Shown: positions 35,160 through 44,464, numbered from the stretch's first letter. The stretch: DNA of 64,000 nucleotides from Granulosicoccus sp036478565 (GCA_965224525.1 OZ245050.1:930001-994000); one strand, 5' to 3'. Numbers and translations are program-made. Notes: generated by a model not told the origin, from the sequence alone.

Positions 35160-35714
35160 ATGAACTCTCTATACCACGGCGCGTTGGCTGAATTGGGCGG
35201 CGTTTTTGAGCAGCTTGACGACAAGGTTGTTGATCAGGCCAATGACATGATTGCCAAAGCGCGCAAAATTGTTGTCTTTGGTGGTGGTCGCGAAAAATTA
35301 CAGATCATGGGTTTTGCCATGCGGCTCTATCACATGGGCTTGAATGCTGCAGTGGAAGGGGATATGAACACGCCGCCGGTACGCAAGGGCGATCTGTTTA
35401 TCGTCACTGTCGGGCCGGGTGAGATTTCAACAGCACTGGCATTGCTGGGTGTAGCAAAGGAGGCCGGGGCGTCAGTTCTTGTTATAACCGCGCAGCCCGG
35501 AGGGCGTGCGGCAGACTATGCAGATCTTGTGTTGCATTTGCCTGCGCAAACCATGGCAGATGACCAGGGCGAACAAAAGACTTCGGTATTGCCAATGGGC
35601 TCGCTTTATGAAGGGGCTCTGTTCGTTCTGTTTGAGGTCATGGTTCTGAAGTTGCTGGGCAAGCTCAAGATCAATACCGAGGCCATGCGAGCTAATCACA
35701 CCAATCTCGAATAG
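35160..35714 (+). CDS. SIS-domain sugar isomerase, 6-phospho-3-hexuloisomerase-like
   Basis: 184 residues, a single SIS domain. ARKIVVFGGGREKLQIMGFAMRL and FIVTVGPGEISTALALLGVAKE match the sugar-phosphate binding loops of PHI-type isomerases, with SVLPMGSLYEGALFVLFE typical of the C-terminal helix. It would act on a ketohexose phosphate in the cytoplasm. There is no hexulose-phosphate synthase beside it, so assimilation of formaldehyde is not implied. It is inserted between the binding protein and ATPase genes, implying a sugar with a dedicated isomerisation. Confidence 0.82.
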   Translation: MNSLYHGALAELGGVFEQLDDKVVDQANDMIAKARKIVVFGGGREKLQIMGFAMRLYHMGLNAAVEGDMNTPPVRKGDLFIVTVGPGEISTALALLGVAKEAGASVLVITAQPGGRAADYADLVLHLPAQTMADDQGEQKTSVLPMGSLYEGALFVLFEVMVLKLLGKLKINTEAMRANHTNLE

Positions 35715-35715
35715 C

Positions 35716-37260
35716 ATGATGCAAGAACCCAGCTCGCAGGACCAAAACGATGAAGCACAGGGTGCGGGTATCAATTCGCCAGCAATACGTTTCGAGCATA
35801 TCTCAAAGATATTTGGCGGTATTCACGCGCTTGATGACGTAAGTTTTGAGGTGCGACGGGGAGAGGTGCACTGCCTGGCCGGAGAGAATGGCAGTGGCAA
35901 GAGTACGCTGATCAAATTGATAACCGGCGTATACCAACCCGAAACGGGTGCGCAAATGGAATACTTTGGTCATACCGAGTCTTCGGTAACGCCGAAGTCT
36001 GCCCGTCAACATGGCATCGCGGTGATTTGGCAGGATCTTGCACTGTTTCCAGAAATGACGGTTGCCGAGAACATCGCGTTTGACACAGTAGTGGGGAACG
36101 TACCACGGCTGGTCAGCCATCGCGGAATGCGTCAGGTGGCGAAAATTGCAATGGCCAAGCTGGATATGCGTATCGATCCAGATGTACGGCTCAATTCTTT
36201 ACCCATCTCGCAGCGACAGATTGTCGCGATAGCAAGAGCGCTGGTTTCCGATGCCAAACTGATTTTTATGGACGAGCCGACGGCCTCGCTGTCGCAATCA
36301 GAAACTGACCACTTGCTCGATGTAGTGCGCTCACTGTCGGCACGTGGTGTTGCTGTGGTTTTTGTCAGTCATCGGCTGGCCGAGGTTCTCGATATTGCCA
36401 GCCGCGTCACCGTGCTTCGCGATGGGTTGCTGGTCGGTGTATACGACACTGAAGGGATGACACAGTCACGCCTTGCTGAGTTGATGACGGGAAAAACACT
36501 GGATGCAGTACCTGTTTCGACACGCAACACCACAGGTTTGCCAGTGCTTGAAGTTGAAAATCTGACACGTAGCGACGAGTATGACAATATCAGTTTCAAA
36601 CTACATGCTGGCGATGTTCTGGGCATCACCGGGCTCATCGGTTCAGGACGCACCGAGCTGTGTCAAACACTGTTTGGGCTGACACGGCCAGACGGCGGAA
36701 CCATTCGGCTTGAAGGCAAGCCTCTGGTTCTGCGCTCCAATCGCGATGCCGTTGAGCAGGGTATTGCCTATGTTTCTGAAGACCGTTTGACACTTGGGCT
36801 TGTACAGCCTCAATCGATTGCAGACAATCTGGTATTGCCAGTGTTAAAGCGCATCAGTGGTCACAACGGTCTGATTTCAAAAATGAAACAGCAAGAGTTG
36901 GTACACCACTGGATTGCGCAGCTGGCAGTAAAGATTGGTCAACCGGTCGATCCGGTGTCATCGCTGTCGGGCGGTAATCAGCAGAAAGTCGTACTGGCAA
37001 AATGGCTCGCAACTGAGCCCAAGGTACTGATACTGGATTCGCCAACGGTGGGCGTTGACGTAGGTGCTCGCGCCGGAATATTCCGCATCGTACGACGCCT
37101 TGCAGAGAGTGGTCTGGCTATCATCCTGATTTCTGACGAAGTGCCTGAGGTCTATATTAACGCCGATCGCATCATTCGTATGATGGATGGGCGTTTTATA
37201 CAGGAATACGATCCTCAGAAAATAGAGTTGAGAGAGCTGGAGGATGCGGTGTATGCGTAG
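35716..37260 (+). CDS. Sugar ABC transporter ATPase, RbsA/XylG type
   Basis: 514 residues with two fused ATPase domains. The first has Walker A GENGSGKST and signature-like LPISQRQIVAIARAL with LIFMDEPTAS; the second has a degenerate Walker A (GLIGSGRTEL) and LSGGNQQKVVLAKWLATEP with LILDSPTVGVD, the CUT2-type arrangement. It starts one base after the SIS gene stop. It powers the two permeases that follow. Confidence 0.92.
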   Translation: MMQEPSSQDQNDEAQGAGINSPAIRFEHISKIFGGIHALDDVSFEVRRGEVHCLAGENGSGKSTLIKLITGVYQPETGAQMEYFGHTESSVTPKSARQHGIAVIWQDLALFPEMTVAENIAFDTVVGNVPRLVSHRGMRQVAKIAMAKLDMRIDPDVRLNSLPISQRQIVAIARALVSDAKLIFMDEPTASLSQSETDHLLDVVRSLSARGVAVVFVSHRLAEVLDIASRVTVLRDGLLVGVYDTEGMTQSRLAELMTGKTLDAVPVSTRNTTGLPVLEVENLTRSDEYDNISFKLHAGDVLGITGLIGSGRTELCQTLFGLTRPDGGTIRLEGKPLVLRSNRDAVEQGIAYVSEDRLTLGLVQPQSIADNLVLPVLKRISGHNGLISKMKQQELVHHWIAQLAVKIGQPVDPVSSLSGGNQQKVVLAKWLATEPKVLILDSPTVGVDVGARAGIFRIVRRLAESGLAIILISDEVPEVYINADRIIRMMDGRFIQEYDPQKIELRELEDAVYA

Positions 37261-38248
37261 TTTTCTGCGTACCTACCAAACTGAATCGCGGCTGTTGGTG
37301 CTATTGGTGCTGCTATGCCTGTATCTGTCATTTGCCACAGACAGTTTTTTTACGCTGGTAAATCTTACTTCACTGTTAAACAACAGTGCCGTAAATGTCA
37401 TCTGGGCAGTCGGCCTGTTGGTGGTTCTGATTGCCGGTGGCATAGATATTTCCTTTGCGGTTGCGGCGTCAGTTGTTCAGTATCTGGCCGTTTATGTTTT
37501 TGAGGTTATCGGTGGTGGTAACTGGGCCATCGGCTTTGTTGTGGCGGCAAGCCTTGGTATGGCGCTGGGTTTTATCAACGCCACATTGATTCATCATTTC
37601 AAGATCATCACCATCGTTGTGACGATAGCCACTTTCAATGCATTTTTTGGTTTGCTCATGTTTATAACCAGCGGGCGCTATCTATACAACTTGCCAGACT
37701 GGTGGACATCACGAATTATTTTGTTTGAACATGAAACCGCATCCGGTTCATGGGCGGAACTGACTTTGCCTGTGGCGGTCATGGCTGCGTGTATGGCGGC
37801 TACCTGGTTCCTGATTCGCCATACCACCATCGGTCGGCAACTCTATGCCTTCGGCGATAATCCGGATGGGGCGCAACGTAGTGGCGTCAATGTTGCGCTG
37901 ATGCAGTTTATCGCCTTTGGCTGGATGGGAGCGATGGCGGGCATCGGTGGACTGATGCAAGTCAACATCGTACAAGAGGTTGTGCCCAATGCACTACTTG
38001 GCCGTGAGCTTGATGTTTTGGCTGCTACGGTGCTGGGCGGTGCGCGGCTTGGTGGTGGCCGAGGCACGGTGCTGGGTTGCTTTATCGGTGTTTTGCTGGT
38101 GGCCGTAACGCAAAACGGTTTGAATCTGTTGGGTGTGTCGCCCTTTGCGTTCAAGATGGTAGTCGGTGCCATGATTCTGATTGCCATATCGACGTCAAAC
38201 ATGTCGTTTGGCGTTCGAACGCGTTCACGCGCTACAGGGGCGGTTTGA
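37253..38248 (+). CDS. Sugar ABC transporter permease 1, RbsC type
   Basis: 331 residues and about ten hydrophobic segments. It carries the CUT2 permease motifs AVGLLVVLIAGGIDISFA and FGDNPDGAQRSGVNVALMQF, and LGRELDVLAATVLGGARLGGG near the end. I start it at the ATG at 37253, nine bases after GGAGG; the ATG at 37244 abuts the same site too closely. It overlaps the ATPase gene end by eight bases. The transporter has two distinct permeases rather than a homodimer. Confidence 0.9.
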   Translation: MRSFLRTYQTESRLLVLLVLLCLYLSFATDSFFTLVNLTSLLNNSAVNVIWAVGLLVVLIAGGIDISFAVAASVVQYLAVYVFEVIGGGNWAIGFVVAASLGMALGFINATLIHHFKIITIVVTIATFNAFFGLLMFITSGRYLYNLPDWWTSRIILFEHETASGSWAELTLPVAVMAACMAATWFLIRHTTIGRQLYAFGDNPDGAQRSGVNVALMQFIAFGWMGAMAGIGGLMQVNIVQEVVPNALLGRELDVLAATVLGGARLGGGRGTVLGCFIGVLLVAVTQNGLNLLGVSPFAFKMVVGAMILIAISTSNMSFGVRTRSRATGAV

Positions 38249-38250
38249 CT

Positions 38251-39237
38251 ATGCATATCCTGTCAGCTCTCAGCCGCAGATTTGGTGCAGAGGTCGTCAG
38301 CCTGGCCGGTTTTTTGATCGTGGTCATGATTACATTTAGCCTGGCCACGCCAAAGTTTCTTGCCGTTGCTAATTTCAATTCTATTGCCTTCCAATTACCG
38401 GCGCTGGGTCTGTTGACGCTGGCTATGCTAGCGCCGATCATTTCCGGTGGGCTGAATCTGGCGATTATCTATATAGCTAATATATGTGGCCTGACAGTTG
38501 CCTGGTTTCTGAATATCAATGGTGGTGTGGATGCCGGCATCTCTGCTTTCATTCTGGGTTCAATAATGGCTATTGCGGTTGGTGCTTTGGCCGGTTGTCT
38601 CATGGGCTGGGTCATCGCCTACATTGGCGCACATCCGATACTAGTTAGTCTTGCGATGATGATATTTCTTCGTGGTTTGGGCGAGTTTATGACGCACGGT
38701 GGTGACATATCGGGATTTCCGAAGTTTCTGAAGCCACTTGGTCACGGGTCGATTTTGAGCATACCTGTGCCATTGATTATTTTCCTGGTCGCTGCCTTGG
38801 TCTGGCATGTGTTGTTGACACGCACCCGGCATGGCTTTTCGGTTTACATGATCGGTTCCAATATCGAAGCAACACGTTATTCCGGTGTTCACACCAAACG
38901 TACACTGGTGTTGATTTACACCTTATCCGGTGTGATGTGTGCAATTGCCGGAATCCTGATGCTGACGCGCTTCAACTCGGTGCGCGTCGGTCATGGCGAG
39001 GCATTGCTACTGGTAACGGTGCTAGCCTGTTTTCTTGGCGGTGTCGATCCCTTTGGTGGTTTCGGGCGAGTCGTTCCGGTTGTGTTTGCGCTGATTATCC
39101 TGCAGGTGCTGTCTTCAGGTCTTAATCTGTTGGGCGCTAACCAGCATTTGTCCACGGCTGTCTGGGGTTTGTTTCTTATTGCTGTCATGGTTTTGCGAAA
39201 CCTGTTTTCACGATACCGAAAAAAATATAGTGGATAA
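38251..39237 (+). CDS. Sugar ABC transporter permease 2, RbsC type
   Basis: 328 residues. GLLTLAMLAPIISGGLNLAI is the family substrate-path motif, followed by IGSNIEATRYSGVHTKRTL and LACFLGGVDPFGGFGRVVP. It begins two bases after permease 1 stops. Sequence similarity between the two permeases is only moderate by eye, so they likely form a heterodimer as in LsrCD. A long upstream frame from 38077 overlaps permease 1 and is not used. Confidence 0.9.
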   Translation: MHILSALSRRFGAEVVSLAGFLIVVMITFSLATPKFLAVANFNSIAFQLPALGLLTLAMLAPIISGGLNLAIIYIANICGLTVAWFLNINGGVDAGISAFILGSIMAIAVGALAGCLMGWVIAYIGAHPILVSLAMMIFLRGLGEFMTHGGDISGFPKFLKPLGHGSILSIPVPLIIFLVAALVWHVLLTRTRHGFSVYMIGSNIEATRYSGVHTKRTLVLIYTLSGVMCAIAGILMLTRFNSVRVGHGEALLLVTVLACFLGGVDPFGGFGRVVPVVFALIILQVLSSGLNLLGANQHLSTAVWGLFLIAVMVLRNLFSRYRKKYSG

Positions 39238-39284
39238 TCAGCCGCAGATAATCAACATAGTTCAGTCACTACAAGGAGAAAATC

Positions 39285-40133
39285 ATGCGAGGATTTGGCG
39301 TACATACCAGCATGTGGACCATGAATTGGGATCGGTCGGGAGCTGAAAAAGCAGTTGCTGCGGCGGTGCACTACAAGATGGATTTTCTCGAAATTGCATT
39401 GCTGAATGCACCGGCGGTCGATACGGCACATTCACGTGCGCTGCTGGAAAAACACGAGATGCCTTCAGTTTGTTCATTGGGTTTGCCGGAATCCGCCTGG
39501 CCATCGCGAGAGCCCGACAAGGCTATTGAGTATTTAACCTTTGCGATTGATACGGCCGCCGACATGGGCAGTGAGGCCCTGACAGGTGTTACCTATGGAG
39601 GCATAGGTGAGCGCACGGGTGTCGAACCCACGCAAGCCGAATATGACAACGTGGCACGTGCACTGGAAGCGGCGGCCGCTCACGCAAAAAACCGTGGACT
39701 GTTATTCGGTATCGAACCTGTCAATCGTTATGAAACACACTTGATCAACACCGGTTGGCAGGCGCTTGAAATGATCGAACGGGTAGGGGCTGACAACATG
39801 TTCATACACCTTGATACCTATCATATGAATATAGAGGAGAAGGGGGCGGCCAACGGTATTCTCGCAGCCCGGGATCACCTCAAGTATATTCATCTATCAG
39901 AAAGTGATCGCGGCACGCCGGGTGCTGGAACCTGTGACTGGAATGAGATTTATGCCACATTGGCAGCAGTCGGCTTCAAAGGCGGCCTTGCCATGGAAAG
40001 TTTTCTTAACATGCCGCCAGAAGTTGCCCATGGCCTGTCAGTCTGGCGCCCGGTAGCAAAGGATGAAGCTGAGGTCATGGGCAATGGATTGCCGTTCTTA
40101 CGTAATATGGCAGCACAGTACGGGTTGATTTAG
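39285..40133 (+). CDS. Sugar isomerase/epimerase, TIM-barrel (AP endonuclease-2 fold)
   Basis: 282 residues. GVHTSMWTMNWDRSGAEKAVAAA and the metal ligands in GIEPVNRYETH, HLDTYHMNIEEKG and IHLSESDRGTPGAG match D-psicose/D-tagatose 3-epimerase-like enzymes (E, D, H, E set). It interconverts a ketose at C3 in the cytoplasm. AAGGAG precedes the ATG. Last in the sugar operon: with the SIS isomerase it gives a route from an unusual ketose toward central metabolism; the exact sugar is not decidable here. Confidence 0.87.
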   Translation: MRGFGVHTSMWTMNWDRSGAEKAVAAAVHYKMDFLEIALLNAPAVDTAHSRALLEKHEMPSVCSLGLPESAWPSREPDKAIEYLTFAIDTAADMGSEALTGVTYGGIGERTGVEPTQAEYDNVARALEAAAAHAKNRGLLFGIEPVNRYETHLINTGWQALEMIERVGADNMFIHLDTYHMNIEEKGAANGILAARDHLKYIHLSESDRGTPGAGTCDWNEIYATLAAVGFKGGLAMESFLNMPPEVAHGLSVWRPVAKDEAEVMGNGLPFLRNMAAQYGLI

Positions 40134-40260
40134 CAGGATGCCAAAAAAACGCTTGTCTTTATCTGTACAAAATTGCAATCGTACTTACAGGCGGCACTTG
40201 AAACCATAGGAGTTTCGACTGCTGGAAACGATCCATAGCTGACGGGCGAGCGAACTGGTA

Positions 40261-40761
40261 TCAAAGATCCAAGTCACGAACGAACAGTTGCTCTGTTACT
40301 CCCCCTGCCCACTGATCCACATCTCGCTCTGCAGTTAATTTGAAGTCGAATGATTCATACAGCTTGCGTGCAGCGTGTAGTCCTTCGAAGGTTGTCAAAT
40401 ACGAACGAGTGAAACTGGATCTATTGCAATGATTGATGGTTTGCGTCATAAGTTGTCTTCCAAGTCCGTGTCCAGCAACGTCCTGAGCGACGATAAACCA
40501 ACGAACATGTGCACCCTTTCCTGCAGCATCTTGACAATCCAGGCTTATTGAGCCCACGCATTCCCCGTCTGGACGGTATGCCGTCAGGAACAGATCAGTG
40601 TCTGGTGTATAGCGACTCAGAAATTCTGAGAGTTCAGCTGCTATCTTAGTCTCGAATGCCAGATCAAATCCCCAGTTCGTTTGATAATAAGCCATGTGCA
40701 ATTTAATGACATCAGCCAGGGCACCTGGTTTATAGCCTGAGATTATAAGGTCGTTTAACAT
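40261..40761 (-). CDS. GNAT-family N-acetyltransferase
   Basis: 166 residues. The acetyl-CoA motif A appears in WFIVAQDVAGHGLGRQLMTQT (Q/R-x-x-G-x-G/A), with RSYLTTFEGLHAARKLYESFDF as motif B. The substrate is unknown. It starts three bases after the TetR gene stops, so both are one transcription unit under the palindrome at 41357. The resistance or modification role is speculative. Confidence 0.85.
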   Translation of the reverse strand: MLNDLIISGYKPGALADVIKLHMAYYQTNWGFDLAFETKIAAELSEFLSRYTPDTDLFLTAYRPDGECVGSISLDCQDAAGKGAHVRWFIVAQDVAGHGLGRQLMTQTINHCNRSSFTRSYLTTFEGLHAARKLYESFDFKLTAERDVDQWAGGVTEQLFVRDLDL

Positions 40762-40764
40762 GCG

Positions 40765-41346
40765 TTACTGATATCCGAGTGCAGCATCGACAGCGCGTTT
40801 AGCGAAGCGAGTATTCAACGCTTGAGGTTCGATCAATAGTTGTTTCCAGATTAATGCAATAATGATGTCGGCGGATTCCTCCGCCCGTATCACGTTACCC
40901 AGCTCGCCACTTGCAATCCCGGCCCGTATCGGGTCAATTAAAATTGAAGAGCGTTCCAGAAGCAGGCCGGACTGCACAGTTTTTCGCACCTCGAGATTGC
41001 TAGCCATCTCCCCGATTAGCCCGCCAAGAATATTCCCCGCACTTGTATGGGAGTAAACACTAAACAGGGCGACCAGGAACCGCTGTAGCCTATGCCTGCA
41101 ACTGTGATCAGTGGACGGCATAGTGACGCCAGAAACAAGCTGCTTGTAGGTTTCCAGGTATAAGGCTGCCTTTGAGGGCCACCATCTGTAGATGGTTTGT
41201 TTGCCGACTTCTGCTTGCGCTGCAATGAGTTCGATGGTACTTGCGTCATAACCTACGTTACTTGCGGCAAGAGCCGCTGCATCAAGAATGGATTTGTGTT
41301 TGGCGGCAGATCGCCTACGTGTTCTAGCTTCATTTTCTGCAACCAT
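40765..41346 (-). CDS. TetR-family transcriptional regulator
   Basis: 193 residues from the ATG at 41346. The N-terminal HTH reads AALAASNVGYDASTIELIAAQ and VGKQTIYRWWPSKAAL, the classical TetR signature. The C-terminal domain belongs to the TetR_C_33-like helical type. A perfect 25-bp palindrome lies 11 bases upstream, most likely its own operator. It is followed by a GNAT gene. A longer frame to 41427 runs through the operator and is rejected. Confidence 0.9.
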   Translation of the reverse strand: MVAENEARTRRRSAAKHKSILDAAALAASNVGYDASTIELIAAQAEVGKQTIYRWWPSKAALYLETYKQLVSGVTMPSTDHSCRHRLQRFLVALFSVYSHTSAGNILGGLIGEMASNLEVRKTVQSGLLLERSSILIDPIRAGIASGELGNVIRAEESADIIIALIWKQLLIEPQALNTRFAKRAVDAALGYQ

Positions 41347-41356
41347 GATTGAACTG

Positions 41357-41381
41357 TACACGAGACGTAACGTCTCGTGTA
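41357..41381. promoter_or_regulatory. 25-bp perfect palindrome, TetR operator
   Basis: Arms TACACGAGACGT and ACGTCTCGTGTA are separated by one base. The site is 11 bases upstream of the TetR start codon, with a TATAC-containing promoter region adjacent on the minus strand. Autorepression is the obvious reading. Confidence 0.8.
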
Positions 41382-41491
41382 TAAATTTTACATGAGTTTC
41401 ACTATGGTCTGGTAGTGGTCGAATCACTAAGGATTGCCGTGCGGCAAAACCAATGCTGCAGAGGTAAGCATGACGATGCTATGGTTGAACG

Positions 41492-42559
41492 ATGAACCGA
41501 TTCGATCGTGTTACCTCACTTCTACTGTTGTTGCAAACACGATCGGTTGTCACAGCGCGATTTTTAGCCGACCATTTTAATGTTACTGAACGTACGATCT
41601 ACCGCGACATCAGAACCCTTGAAAATGCCGGTGTACCGATAGGCTCTGAAGTGGGTGTAGGGTATTTTCTTGAACAAGGTTACCGTTTGCCCCCGGTTAG
41701 CTTCACACTCGATGAAGCCGCTTCCCTGTTGCTTGGGGAGAAACTACTGGTGGCGAGTCTGGATGCCAACTCATTGCAAGATTTCAAACAGGCACTGAAC
41801 AAGGTTAGAGCAGTAATCGAAAGTTCCGACAAAGACTACCTCAGTTCGCTTGATGCAGATATTGAAGTGCTACCGACCGGCAACCCTTTTCCGGTTGATG
41901 GTGTGAATCTGCACGAGCACAAAAAAAATTTACCTGAAGTAACTGATCGAAGTGGTGCGGGAAAGCACAGCTTTATCGAGGCGCTGGGCGCAGTCCACAG
42001 CGGTGACCGCTGGTTGCGTGAATGTAGAAGTACGCTCGTGCGCCGACGAGTGGTTGAAATTGATTATATTGCCCTTAGCAGCCATCGCCGTACCACGCGG
42101 CATATAGAGCCCATCGGACTATTTTACTATAGCTGGCACTGGCATTTCATTGCGTGGTGCCGTCTGCGCGAAGCTTATCGGGATTTTCGGCTTGATCGGA
42201 TTCTGTCCTTTTCGCCACAGGCCGAGCAATTTGCTCGCCACAGTAGGCTAACTCTACAGCAGTATATCAATGAGCAGCCTGGGCGGGATGAGCTGCAGGA
42301 AGTTGAATTGTTTTTCGGACTGGAGGCTGCGCGGTTTGTTGGTGAGCAACGCTATATGTTCGGTTTTATCGATGAAGAACGGCAACCGGATGGCGTGAAA
42401 ATGCGATTTTTGACCCCCGTGCCGGAATACATGGCGCGTTGGCTCCTCCAATACACCGATGACGTTGAAGTGATCTGTGGCGATTCAATTAAAAGGGCGT
42501 TACAGCGGTTTTCGGCGCAACTCGCCGCACACTGGGGCAGCAAACCGAAACACTCCTGA
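41492..42559 (+). CDS. HTH/WYL-domain transcriptional regulator
   Basis: 355 residues of the YafY type. The HTH is TARFLADHFNVTERTIYRDI, followed by GVGYFLEQGYRLPPVSF. The WYL domain shows HIEPIGLFYYSWHWHFIAWC and a RDFRLDRIL segment; the strict W-Y-L triad is FYYSWHWHF here. The C-terminal WCX-like part ends with MARWLLQYTDDVEV. WYL domains sense nucleic-acid or nucleotide ligands in defence and metabolic regulators. A hairpin follows at its stop codon, then a RidA gene. Divergent from TetR. Confidence 0.88.
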   Translation: MNRFDRVTSLLLLLQTRSVVTARFLADHFNVTERTIYRDIRTLENAGVPIGSEVGVGYFLEQGYRLPPVSFTLDEAASLLLGEKLLVASLDANSLQDFKQALNKVRAVIESSDKDYLSSLDADIEVLPTGNPFPVDGVNLHEHKKNLPEVTDRSGAGKHSFIEALGAVHSGDRWLRECRSTLVRRRVVEIDYIALSSHRRTTRHIEPIGLFYYSWHWHFIAWCRLREAYRDFRLDRILSFSPQAEQFARHSRLTLQQYINEQPGRDELQEVELFFGLEAARFVGEQRYMFGFIDEERQPDGVKMRFLTPVPEYMARWLLQYTDDVEVICGDSIKRALQRFSAQLAAHWGSKPKHS

Positions 42560-42585
42560 CATAGGGTTGTCAGTACCCTGTGTCA
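42557..42585 (+). terminator. Hairpin at the WYL gene stop codon
   Basis: An 11-bp stem with one G-T pair (42557-42567 with 42575-42585) begins with the TGA stop. No T-run follows, so termination strength is uncertain. Confidence 0.35.
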
Positions 42586-42662
42586 CAGTTAGTTCGACGG
42601 TAGTGCACTGTCACGAGAGCCCGGAACAGTTCCTGGCAGATTGAGCCACTTGGAGACAACCA

Positions 42663-43058
42663 ATGAACCGCATACCTGTCAATCCCTGGTCATGGTCGCT
42701 GGATTTCGGCTACCACCAAGCCGAAATACTCGAGGGGGCCGGCCGGCAACTGATCTGTGCGGGTCAGACCGCCGTCGACAGCAAAGGCAACCCGCAGTAC
42801 CCGGAGGACATGCGAAATCAGATCACGCTCGCTCTCGATAACCTCGAGGCGGTTCTGAGCGCCGCCGATATGGGCCTCGCCAACATCACACGGCTCAACA
42901 TCTATACCACAGATGTGGATCAAGCCATGAAGCACTTTGACCTGCTCGGCGCCCGATTTGGGCCGGTCGACGCCTCTCCTCCGATGACCCTGCTCGGTGT
43001 CACTCGGCTCGCCATCTCCGAACTCATGTTTGAGATTGAGGCAACCGCTGCTGACTGA
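42663..43058 (+). CDS. RidA-family protein
   Basis: 131 residues. GRQLICAGQTAVDSKGNPQYP, then NLEAVLSAADMGLANITRLNIYTTDVD, follow the standard RidA pattern, with the usual position of the catalytic arginine occupied by sequence LGVTRLAISELMFEIE (R present). GGAG precedes the ATG. The gene is visibly more GC-rich than DUF2461 immediately downstream, and it ends 13 bases before it. Pairing with an upstream WYL regulator suggests regulated expression (inference). Confidence 0.88.
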   Translation: MNRIPVNPWSWSLDFGYHQAEILEGAGRQLICAGQTAVDSKGNPQYPEDMRNQITLALDNLEAVLSAADMGLANITRLNIYTTDVDQAMKHFDLLGARFGPVDASPPMTLLGVTRLAISELMFEIEATAAD

Positions 43059-43071
43059 GCTATAAGCCAAT

Positions 43072-43749
43072 ATGTTCTCCGTTGACACTTTCAAGTTCCT
43101 GAACGAACTGGCCAGCAACAACAATCGCGAATGGTTTGATCGCAACCGGCAGCGCTATGAGGATGAAGTTCGTGAGCCCGCATTCGACTACATTCGCTCA
43201 ATGGAAAAACCCATCGCAGATATATCACCGCACTTCATCGTTGCTGCAAAGAAAACCGGTGGTTCCCTGATGCGTGTTATCAGGGACTTGCGTTTCAGCA
43301 AAGATAAAACACCTTATAAAACAAACATCGGAATACAATTTCGACATGCTGCTGGCAAGGATGTGCATGCACCAGGATTTTATCTACATATTGAGCCGAG
43401 TGAGATGTTTCTTGCGGCTGGTATTTGGAGACCAGACAACCCTACATTGAACAAAGTTAGAACTCTGATTGATGAATACCCGGATGAGTGGGATAAAATT
43501 AAACGCAATTTGACTAGTAAAAAAAACGATTTCGAATTTCATGGTGAATCATTGAAAAAAGCCCCCAAAGGCTTTACCGGCAATCATATGCTGCTCGATG
43601 ATCTCAGGCGAAAACATTATCTCGCAGTTAAGCAGATTGACAAGAAAGTAATACTTGGAAAATCAGCAACTAAAAACACTGCAGCACTCTTTGAGAAAGC
43701 TGTTCCTTTGGTGAAATTTATTTGTGAGGCGAATGACCTGGACTTCTGA
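43072..43749 (+). CDS. DUF2461-family protein
   Basis: 225 residues. FKFLNELASNNNREWFDRNR, IRDLRFSKDKTPYKTNIGIQF and GFYLHIEPSEMFLAAGIWRP are diagnostic of DUF2461 (TIGR02453). No activity is known for the family. The gene is AT-richer than RidA in front of it. No signal peptide, so cytoplasmic. Confidence 0.88.
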   Translation: MFSVDTFKFLNELASNNNREWFDRNRQRYEDEVREPAFDYIRSMEKPIADISPHFIVAAKKTGGSLMRVIRDLRFSKDKTPYKTNIGIQFRHAAGKDVHAPGFYLHIEPSEMFLAAGIWRPDNPTLNKVRTLIDEYPDEWDKIKRNLTSKKNDFEFHGESLKKAPKGFTGNHMLLDDLRRKHYLAVKQIDKKVILGKSATKNTAALFEKAVPLVKFICEANDLDF

Positions 43750-43882
43750 AGCTGCCTGGCGGAAGCGAGACTTCGGGTAGTGGGGTACATCTCGAGAAAA
43801 AAGAATACATTTGTAAGAAAAAATCAGATTTTCAGGCGTGGTGTGGACAGTGTTTGCGATGCGGATTAATTCAGCAGGACCG

Positions 43883-44464
43883 TTAGTGTTGATCAAACAT
43901 CAGATTGAAAGTCACCGGCACATTGTGCGTTATGGCGGGCAGCTTTGCTATTTCCCGCAACGCTTCAACACCTGCTCCCAGGTTGAAGTCATCTGCTGAG
44001 ATGACAATGGGTTGAGTGGTTGCAACGGTGACTGAATCGTTGTCTGCATTGGTAATAAAGACTTCCGTTTCAATTGTGCTCTTCATGCCGTGCAAGTCCA
44101 GTTCAAGGCTTACTTTTTGCGTCACTCTCTGGCCGTCTTCAAGCGCTGCCAGTACTTCGGTATCGACAGAGGCCGTGACAGTTGCTACGGGAAAACTTGG
44201 TACATCGAACAGTAATGCTTGCATGCGTTCGTCACGAATTTCAATGTTAGTTGTCACCGATGACAAATCGATTTCAATTACAGCTTTTCCAGCCTCAGTA
44301 ATGGTGCCAGAAAGTTTCTTGAAGTGATGTGTCTCGATAATTTCACCTTTTTTCACTGACATGAAATTCATTCGTGATGTATCGCTTGCCAGGGTCCAGT
44401 CAGCGAAGACGGTGCCAGTGAAACACATGGCAGTAAATACAAGTCCAGGAAGGAGCTTTGTCAT
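43883..44464 (-). CDS. Periplasmic YceI-family protein
   Basis: 193 residues; signal peptide ending TVFADW. The lipocalin-like YceI fold is seen in WTLASDTSRMNFMSVKKGEI, TITEAGKAVIEIDLSSVTTNI and ITHNVPVTFNLMF. YceI proteins bind long isoprenoid lipids in the periplasm. No partner such as cytochrome b561 is adjacent. Downstream on the other side is a decayed stretch. Confidence 0.9.
   Translation of the reverse strand: MTKLLPGLVFTAMCFTGTVFADWTLASDTSRMNFMSVKKGEIIETHHFKKLSGTITEAGKAVIEIDLSSVTTNIEIRDERMQALLFDVPSFPVATVTASVDTEVLAALEDGQRVTQKVSLELDLHGMKSTIETEVFITNADNDSVTVATTQPIVISADDFNLGAGVEALREIAKLPAITHNVPVTFNLMFDQH

Noticed and set aside
35160..35714. Ribulose monophosphate formaldehyde pathway
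   Set aside because: Only the PHI-like domain is present; there is no hexulose-6-phosphate synthase, and the context is a sugar importer.
38077..38250. Upstream extension of permease 2
   Set aside because: It lies inside permease 1 in another phase. The ATG at 38251 gives a normal start two bases after permease 1.
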